Shown in pieces: positions 58,553-64,000 of a DNA stretch of 64,000 nt. Each line of letters begins with the position of its first letter. The first letter of the stretch is position 1. Source of the DNA: Kluyvera sp046569695 (GTDB lineage Bacteria > Pseudomonadota > Gammaproteobacteria > Enterobacterales > Enterobacteriaceae); the NCBI RefSeq assembly GCF_046569695.1, contig NZ_JBKHUI010000012.1, positions 103,046 to 167,045 on the forward strand, written 5' to 3'. The position numbers were made by a program, and so were the translations under genes. The notes beneath the pieces were generated by a model. The model did no database searches and was not told where the DNA came from. It saw only the letters and a list, made by a program, of their open reading frames with translations.

Positions 58553-60583
58553 TTAACCTTTGGCATGTTTCAGGGCAGCGAGCAGCGTTTGTTGATCCAG
58601 CAGTGGAGAGAGGATCTCTCCCTCGTGCTGGCCCGGCCCGTAGACTTCATTGAAGGGGATGGCGTAGCGGTTGCGCTGTTGCAGGAAGGCGGCTATCGAT
58701 GCTGAAGGCTTGCTCCAGTCACCACGCAGCGCGACGACATCAGGGGCGTTTAGCGCCGCGACGATCTCCGGCTGGTTCAGCACGCGCATTTCATTCACTT
58801 TGCAGGTCACGCACCAGTCGGCGGTGATATCCACGAAAACGCGTTTGCCCTGTGCCAGCGCCTGATCGATCGCCGCTTCGCTGAGGGGCTGCCAGCGAAT
58901 GTCCGCGCTGGCCTCAGGGGACGAGAGTGACGGCGACTGAATCAGCCCGCGCAGCTGGTAGCCGCCAAGGCCGGTGAGCAGAATCACCGCCAGATAGAAC
59001 GCCGCGCCGCTGCGCGGGCCGGTGAACAGAACGGCCAGCAGCGCCACGATGGCCAGCAGCAGAATCACCATATCGCTGACCCGGTCACCCAAATGCTGGC
59101 TCAGCAGCGACGCCAGCCATAGGCTTGAAGCCAGCATCATCAGCGCCAAAATGGTTTTCAGCATCGCCATCCAGCGTCCCGGGCGCGGCAAGAGCGCTGC
59201 GGTTTTGGGCAGCAGCGCCACCAGCAGCCAGGGTATCGCCATCCCGATGCCAAGCGCGATAAAGATAAGCCAGAGATCCTGAAGCGGCGCACCCAGCGCA
59301 AAGGCCACGGCGGTGCCGAGGAACGGTGCCGAACACGGCGTAGCCAGCAGCGTGGCAAACATCCCCTCAAAGAAACTCCCCAGCATTCCGTTGCCACCGG
59401 CGGTGGCCATCCTGCCGACCATGGATGACGGCAGCAGCACGGCAAAGGTGCCGAACAGGTTCAGCGCGAAGATAAAGGTAACGGCGACCATCAGGCCGAT
59501 AAACCACGGATTCTGGAACTGGATCCCCCAGCCCAGCGCTGCGCCGGTCACCTTCAACGCCGTGACCATGGTCGCCAGCAGCGCAAAGGAGACAAGGATC
59601 CCGGCGCTGGTTGCGAGGAATCGCAGGCGAATGCTGCGCGTATCCGACCCGGCGTGGAGCACCGCGCTTAGCTTCATCCCCATCACCGGCAGGACGCAGG
59701 GCATCAGGTTGAGGATAAACCCACCGAGCAGCGCAAACAGCAGCATCTGCACGATACTGGCGCTCGCCGCATTGGGCGCATTGGCGGTTTGATCGGCTCC
59801 TACCGTCAGGGTGGTTTGCTGGGCTTTGCCGTCGCTGGTAAGGACAAAGGAGAGCGTTTTCCCCGCGAGCGTTGCCGGTTTTTCGCCCCACTCATCCGTC
59901 ACCGGCGCGTTCACGACCAGCTCCGCACCGTGCATTTCGATGCTCGGGTCGCCGGGAATAATGCCGCCGTCCATTGGGTCAAAATAGATTTCTGGGGAAC
60001 GCCACGTCCCTGCGGTGGTGCCGGTGATCACCAGACGATCGCCCTCAAGGTGCGCCGCGAGATCGTCCGAAATGCCATTTTCCGCCGGGATAGTACGCAT
60101 CGCCTGCTCGAACGCGGCCTGGAACTGGCCGTCGACCGGTTGATTAAAATCGAGGCGCAGCGGGTAGTCCGTCAAGATACAGACGTTGCTGCAGGTTGAG
60201 AGCGTCAGCGTCCCCTCCAGCACATCACCCGCATTGCCGGTGATGATCATCGGGATAACGACCTTGTTGTGATACCCCTGGGTTGTCAGCCCGGAAATAT
60301 CAAAGCGAGTGGGAACCGGCCAGTACCACTGCGCCTTTTCACCGTTCTTCCAGTGGATTTCAGGCGCAACGCCCCCTTCTCCCGGCGATCGCCAGTAGGT
60401 TTTCCAGCCGGATTGCAGTTCAACGGTCAGGAGGCCATACAGGCGGTCATGCCCCTGCTCCGCCTGAAAGCGGACCCGGGCGTGGTCATTTTGCGGGGAC
60501 GTGAGCCACCCGGTATCGGCAGCGTGAGCGGTACTCACGCAGGTCAGCAACAGGAGGAGTAATCCCCTGAAGATATTCAACAT
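58553..60583 (-). CDS. scsB: ScsB, DsbD-like transmembrane reductase
   Basis: 676 residues. Signal peptide, N-terminal periplasmic domain with CSNVC, an eight-helix membrane core with the redox Cys pair in LNLMPCVLPVMGMK and LLATPCSAPFLG, and a C-terminal thioredoxin-like domain with TADWCVTCKVNE. Electrons pass from cytosolic thioredoxin through the membrane to periplasmic partners such as ScsC. It differs from DsbD by the longer N-terminal domain. It is linked to copper and oxidative stress protection. Confidence 0.92.
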   Translation of the reverse strand: MLNIFRGLLLLLLTCVSTAHAADTGWLTSPQNDHARVRFQAEQGHDRLYGLLTVELQSGWKTYWRSPGEGGVAPEIHWKNGEKAQWYWPVPTRFDISGLTTQGYHNKVVIPMIITGNAGDVLEGTLTLSTCSNVCILTDYPLRLDFNQPVDGQFQAAFEQAMRTIPAENGISDDLAAHLEGDRLVITGTTAGTWRSPEIYFDPMDGGIIPGDPSIEMHGAELVVNAPVTDEWGEKPATLAGKTLSFVLTSDGKAQQTTLTVGADQTANAPNAASASIVQMLLFALLGGFILNLMPCVLPVMGMKLSAVLHAGSDTRSIRLRFLATSAGILVSFALLATMVTALKVTGAALGWGIQFQNPWFIGLMVAVTFIFALNLFGTFAVLLPSSMVGRMATAGGNGMLGSFFEGMFATLLATPCSAPFLGTAVAFALGAPLQDLWLIFIALGIGMAIPWLLVALLPKTAALLPRPGRWMAMLKTILALMMLASSLWLASLLSQHLGDRVSDMVILLLAIVALLAVLFTGPRSGAAFYLAVILLTGLGGYQLRGLIQSPSLSSPEASADIRWQPLSEAAIDQALAQGKRVFVDITADWCVTCKVNEMRVLNQPEIVAALNAPDVVALRGDWSKPSASIAAFLQQRNRYAIPFNEVYGPGQHEGEILSPLLDQQTLLAALKHAKG

Positions 60584-60630
60584 GTTTTTTCTCCGTGAAT
60601 TAAATAATCAATCGTCGTCAGGACGATGAT

Positions 60631-60993
60631 TCATTCACGGAAAACGCAGTTTTTGAGGTGTATTCGAAGCGTGGGCGGCCGTCTGGGCACGTCGCGGAAG
60701 ACAAACGTGCGCACTTCAGCGAATAGCTGAATCAGGGCCAGGAAGATGATAACGGCAGGCAGCGCGCCGTCGAAGAAAATGGGCTGGGCGCAAAACAGCG
60801 AGTTGGCGCTAAGCTGGCACGGTGAAGGCCCCACCTGGGATTCGTCCGTTGCCGGCGTAGAAAGGGTCTGAACCGGGTTGCCCACCTGCTCGAGAAAATG
60901 GTGCAGATAGACCGCCCGCTGCACCAGGCAAAGTGCCATGGCGAGGCAGGTCACTATCAAGAACCCTTTCGCAAGAAGCGGACGATTACGCAT
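60631..60993 (-). CDS. ScsA-like small membrane protein
   Basis: 120 residues, the length of Salmonella ScsA. Two hydrophobic helices (FLIVTCLAMALCLVQRAVYL and PAVIIFLALIQLFAEVRTFVF) flank a loop with two Cys (PSPCQLSANSLFCAQP). It heads the leftward scsB-scsC-dsbG run with 47 bp to scsB. The loop Cys could be a target of ScsB or ScsC or bind copper. Identity rests on size, topology and context, so it is moderate. Confidence 0.65.
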   Translation of the reverse strand: MRNRPLLAKGFLIVTCLAMALCLVQRAVYLHHFLEQVGNPVQTLSTPATDESQVGPSPCQLSANSLFCAQPIFFDGALPAVIIFLALIQLFAEVRTFVFRDVPRRPPTLRIHLKNCVFRE

Positions 60994-61160
60994 AAATTAC
61001 CAGACGTTTCAGAACAACCGAATCATAAACAATCCCAATCAATTCGCAAGGCCGCGAGTGTAAGGTTTTGTCTTACTATGGTTTTCCCGCCGCTTGTCTC
61101 CGAGGGGGAAATCCTGCTCTATAGTTAATCCATCATCACCCGATTGAGGCTACACCGACC

Positions 61161-62114
61161 ATGATCGCGGTATTTCCCTGCATGTTCATGCTTCTGCTGA
61201 CGTCACTCACCTTCAGTGCCACGCTACAGGCAGCGGACGGCCAGCGCATTAAACAGCGGGCCGATGCGGTGCTGACATTGATGAGCTATATGATTGTGCC
61301 GGATATTACCGCCAGCGACCTCAATATCGGCTCGGGATCCGACGATAAAACCGAGCTATCGATCACCCAGTTTGGCGGTGGCGCAACGATGGGCGACACC
61401 TTTCCGCTTTATCTCGAAGGGGCGATGGGCTACAGCCGCTACGATCCGCAGTTCGTCATCAGCGATGGCGACCAAAGCCGACGTATTCCGACCAAATGGA
61501 ACAGCCTGACGGCCACCGGCGGTATCGGCTGGGATTTCAACCTGCACCGCGACCGTTGGGGTGGCAACCTGGTACTGCGTCCGATTGCCAACGTGATGCT
61601 CGGCACTATGGCGAGCGATCTGCGGGTCGGCAAATGGGCGCTGGAGCAGCATCGCAACGCCGAATATGACTTTCTCGACGGCGGCCGACTCAACGCCTAT
61701 GGCCTGGGCGGTTCGTTAATGCTCGATTATGAACTGGTCTCCCCGGCGCAGGATATTGACGTTGAGCTACGCTATACGGGCATGGATTTGCAAACCTTCG
61801 GCAACACGTCCAGCGCCGTCGAGGGCAGCGCCACGGCACAAAACCTCGGCCTTTATCTGCGCCGCCGTGCCCCGCTTTTTGACTGGACGCTGCTGAAAAG
61901 CCCGGTGCGCTACGTGCTGGAAGGGGCGCATACCGAGTATCTCGGCGAACAACGCGGCACGTTAGGGTTTGATAGTTTAAGCTCGGTCGGGATAGGGATT
62001 GAGATGGACAGCAGTAAATACCCAGTCTTTATTACCCGCACGCGGCTGGTGGCGCGCTATATGTTTGGCAACGGCACCAGCGGCTATGGCGTGGGGCTAG
62101 CCATGAGCTTTTAA
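61161..62114 (+). CDS. Solitary outer-membrane autotransporter-like beta-barrel
   Basis: 317 residues. Signal peptide (MIAVFPCMFMLLLTSLTFSATLQA) followed by about 290 residues of alternating beta strands, ending in VGLAMSF; the terminal Phe is the barrel-assembly signal for outer-membrane proteins. Matches the family of solitary autotransporter beta-domains, which have a barrel without a passenger. Aromatic-rich strands (GYSRYDPQFVIS, GGIGWDFNLHRDRWGGN) fit a porin-like barrel. Function unknown. Single gene, divergent from the scs cluster. Confidence 0.72.
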   Translation: MIAVFPCMFMLLLTSLTFSATLQAADGQRIKQRADAVLTLMSYMIVPDITASDLNIGSGSDDKTELSITQFGGGATMGDTFPLYLEGAMGYSRYDPQFVISDGDQSRRIPTKWNSLTATGGIGWDFNLHRDRWGGNLVLRPIANVMLGTMASDLRVGKWALEQHRNAEYDFLDGGRLNAYGLGGSLMLDYELVSPAQDIDVELRYTGMDLQTFGNTSSAVEGSATAQNLGLYLRRRAPLFDWTLLKSPVRYVLEGAHTEYLGEQRGTLGFDSLSSVGIGIEMDSSKYPVFITRTRLVARYMFGNGTSGYGVGLAMSF

Positions 62115-62118
62115 TTGG

Positions 62119-62198
62119 GTAGGCCGGATAAGCAAAGCGCCATCCGGCAGCATAAAGCAGAGTGCCGGATGGCGGCGTAAATGCCTTATCCGGCCTAC
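62119..62198. repeat. REP/BIME pair
   Basis: GTAGGCCGGATAAGCAAAGCGCCATCCGGC plus inverted GCCGGATGGCGGCGTAAATGCCTTATCCGGCCTAC, between the convergent barrel gene and ansP. Confidence 0.9.
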
Positions 62199-62204
62199 CG
62201 TGGA

Positions 62205-63647
62205 TTACGGTGCGGTACTGTGAATTTCTGCCACGCGTTTACGAACGCCAAACCATCCGGCCACCAGCAGAATAGCAATCAGCGGCAGCGAGGCGATGGT
62301 GTAGGTGCCGTTCGGGTAGTCGAACGCCATCAGGACCAGCACGCTCAGCAGGAACAGCAGCGTCAGCCATGAGGTAAACGGTGCGCCCGGCAGCTTGAAG
62401 TTCACGTCCGCGGCCTTGCCTTCTTTGATGGCCTTGCGCAGGCGCAACTGGCACACCATGATAAACGCCCACGAGGCGATAATACCCAGCGAAGCGAAGT
62501 TCAGCACGATTTCAAAGACCTGAGACGGCACCAGATAGTTCAGGAACACGCCCACCACATAGACGACCAGCGTCGCCATAATACCTGCGTACGGCACGTG
62601 CTGGCGGCTCATCTTGCTCATAAACTTCGGTGCGGAACCACCCATTGCCATCGAGCGTAAGATACGTCCGGTGCAGTAGAGGCCCGAGTTGAGGCTGGAG
62701 AGCGCCGCCGTCAGTACCACGATGTTCATGATGCTGCCGATATAAGGCACGCCAAGCTTCGAGAAGAAGGTGACAAACGGGCTCTGCCCCGCCTGGTAGG
62801 CCGTCCACGGCAGCAGCAGCACCAGCAGCACCACCGAACCCACGTAGAACAGGCCGATACGCCAGATAACGCTGTTGATAGCGCGCGGCACCATGGTCTG
62901 CGGGTCTTTACACTCGCCCGCCGCGGTACCGACCAGTTCAATGGAGGCAAAGGCAAATACCACGCCCTGCACCAACACCAGCGCAGGCAGCAGGCCGTGC
63001 GGGAAGAAGCCGCCGTTGTCGGTTATCAAATGGAAGCCGGTGGCATTACCGTCCAGCGGCTTGCCGCTGCCCAGATACACGGTCCCGACGACGAGGAACA
63101 CCACAATCGCCAGCACTTTAACCAGCGCAAACCAGAACTCCATCTCGGCGAACCACTTCACGCCAATCATGTTCATGGTGCCGACAATCGCCAGCGCGCC
63201 CAGCGCAAACACCCACTGCGGCACGTCGCCAAACGCGCCCCAGTAGTGCATATAGAGTGCGACGGCGGTGATATCAACAATGCCGGTCATCGCCCAGTTA
63301 ACGAAGTACATCCAGCCCGCCACGTAGGCGGCCTTTTCGCCGAGAAACTCACGGGCGTAAGAGACGAAGCTACCGCTCGACGGACGGTGCAGTACCAGTT
63401 CGCCCAGCGCGCGAAGAATAAAGAACGAGAAGATGCCGCAAACCAGGTAAACCAGCGCCAGCGCCGGGCCTGCCATTTGCAAACGCGCCCCCGCGCCGAG
63501 GAACAAGCCGGTACCGATAGCGCCGCCGATGGCGATCATCTGTACCTGTCGGTTACCCATCGCCTTGTGATAACCCTCTTCGTGGGCGTTCAGCCAGCGT
63601 CGTTTTGCCGCGCGTTGCGCCGCAGCCTGTGAGTGTTGTGTTTCCAT
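62205..63647 (-). CDS. ansP: AnsP, L-asparagine permease
   Basis: 480 residues, twelve membrane helices, amino-acid transporter family. Nearly identical to E. coli AnsP over RRWLNAHEEGYHKAMGNRQVQMIAIGGAIGTGLFLGAGARLQMAGPALALVYL-type N-terminus and on to VRKRVAEIHSTAP, but it stops there, about 20 residues before the acidic tail of the E. coli protein. It imports asparagine for nitrogen. The promoter lies in the right-hand gap. Confidence 0.94.
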   Translation of the reverse strand: METQHSQAAAQRAAKRRWLNAHEEGYHKAMGNRQVQMIAIGGAIGTGLFLGAGARLQMAGPALALVYLVCGIFSFFILRALGELVLHRPSSGSFVSYAREFLGEKAAYVAGWMYFVNWAMTGIVDITAVALYMHYWGAFGDVPQWVFALGALAIVGTMNMIGVKWFAEMEFWFALVKVLAIVVFLVVGTVYLGSGKPLDGNATGFHLITDNGGFFPHGLLPALVLVQGVVFAFASIELVGTAAGECKDPQTMVPRAINSVIWRIGLFYVGSVVLLVLLLPWTAYQAGQSPFVTFFSKLGVPYIGSIMNIVVLTAALSSLNSGLYCTGRILRSMAMGGSAPKFMSKMSRQHVPYAGIMATLVVYVVGVFLNYLVPSQVFEIVLNFASLGIIASWAFIMVCQLRLRKAIKEGKAADVNFKLPGAPFTSWLTLLFLLSVLVLMAFDYPNGTYTIASLPLIAILLVAGWFGVRKRVAEIHSTAP

Positions 63648-63915
63648 TATTACCCTGTACCTGTCTGATGTATGGAATGCATAAGGTTATCGAATGAATA
63701 TGGAACGCCTATCCACGACAACCCGCGCGGTTTTTCCCGTCATTCTGCGTAGGGATAAAACTGCCGCGAAGCATCCTACCTGCAATTATTAAGCGGCGCA
63801 AAACATACGCTTACTCTTCAGACCTCTTTCGCGCATAAAACGGCGCCCTCTGCGAAAACGTCGGTCACTTACTCTGGGCTAGTGCTTTCGCCCGGCGACG
63901 GGTACAAATAAATAT
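63648..63915. promoter_or_regulatory. ansP upstream region
   Basis: About 270 bp ahead of ansP with its leftward promoter. No clear operator. GC-rich patches near 63840-63905 lead into the hairpin at 63916. No protein gene is seen. Confidence 0.35.
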
Positions 63916-63939
63916 CCTCCGGCATAGCCGGAGGTTTTT
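63916..63939. terminator. Strong intrinsic-terminator hairpin
   Basis: CCTCCGGC-ATA-GCCGGAGG followed on the plus strand by TTTTT; on the minus strand the tail is ATATTTATTT. It can end the leftward gene at the right edge, or a plus-strand transcript from the ansP upstream region. Confidence 0.75.
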
Positions 63940-63961
63940 CTGATGCGCCTATAAGGCTCTC

Positions 63962-64000
63962 TTACCAGCCGCGCCCTAACAGGCGCATACGATCTGACAT
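63962..64000 (-). CDS. 3' end of a leftward gene cut by the right edge
   Basis: The minus strand reads ...MSDRMRLLGRGW and a TAA stop at 63962, 23 nt before a hairpin terminator. Only 12 codons are inside the window, so the gene cannot be named. Confidence 0.35.
   Translation of the reverse strand: MSDRMRLLGRGW

Noticed and set aside
1..64000. CRISPR array, prophage, insertion sequence or integrase
   Set aside because: No regularly spaced repeats, transposase or integrase coding sequence is visible; the repeats seen are REP elements and the features listed.

Overview
The window looks like chromosomal DNA from an enterobacterium of the Citrobacter/Salmonella/Escherichia group. Three things point there: the gene order ghrA - tRNA-Ser - phoH - efeBOU - putP/putA - rutR - ymdF - wrbA - yccJ (an E. 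coli/Salmonella-type backbone), many REP/BIME palindromes of the GCCGGATGGCGGCGTAAACGCC type, and near-identical protein matches recalled for PutA, PutP, WrbA, PotE and AnsP. The rutA-G genes that separate rutR from ymdF in E. coli are missing, as in Salmonella, so Citrobacter is my best guess. The species cannot be fixed from the sequence alone.

Layout. 1-5.7 kb: the 5' part of ghrA, then two nearly identical tRNA-Ser(GGA) genes 4.77 kb apart. They bracket a family-39 glycosyltransferase-like membrane protein, a LysR regulator, a pirin and a YcaC-like hydrolase. 5.8-9.5 kb: a sulfur-scavenging operon (SfnB-like flavoprotein plus a MetINQ-like ABC importer). 9.8-14.5 kb: phoH with a Pho box, and the Fur-controlled ferrous-iron operon efeUOB. 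14.8-20.7 kb: the divergent proline genes putP and putA with repeated GTTGCA operators. 20.8-24.9 kb: a MATE exporter, a DUF1311 protein, rutR, ymdF, wrbA and yccJ. 25-28 kb: a polar amino-acid ABC importer. 28.5-31.3 kb: two small periplasmic proteins, a TetR regulator and a MarT/FidL-like membrane regulator pair.

31.3-34 kb is an AT-rich island: a nucleotidyltransferase, an AbiEi-like HTH protein and a divergent PPP-family phosphatase. Copies of one TGTTCA/TGAACA operator-like repeat lie on both sides of the phosphatase gene. It is the best candidate here for an incompletely described defence or toxin-antitoxin system.

34.4-45.4 kb is a complete choline-utilisation microcompartment locus (GRM2 type). 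It holds three near-identical BMC-H shell genes, an aldehyde dehydrogenase with a C-terminal encapsulation helix, a BMC-V vertex protein, an iron alcohol dehydrogenase, a long (type II) CutC choline TMA-lyase, its CutD activase, an extended BMC-H, PduL, a PduM-like protein and two SMR transporters. Choline would be cleaved to trimethylamine and acetaldehyde inside the shell. Acetaldehyde is then split between ethanol (CutO) and acetyl-CoA/acetyl-phosphate (aldehyde dehydrogenase, PduL).

45.5-52.7 kb, converging on this: an ABM-domain protein, potE and speF (ornithine decarboxylase and putrescine/ornithine antiporter), a gene remnant, an EAL phosphodiesterase and a methyltransferase. 52.9-56 kb: a Fur-box-preceded iron/siderophore-type ABC importer. 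56.5-61 kb: small membrane proteins and a dsbG-scsC-scsB-scsA-like periplasmic thiol-redox cluster. 61.1-63.7 kb: a solitary outer-membrane beta-barrel and ansP (asparagine permease).
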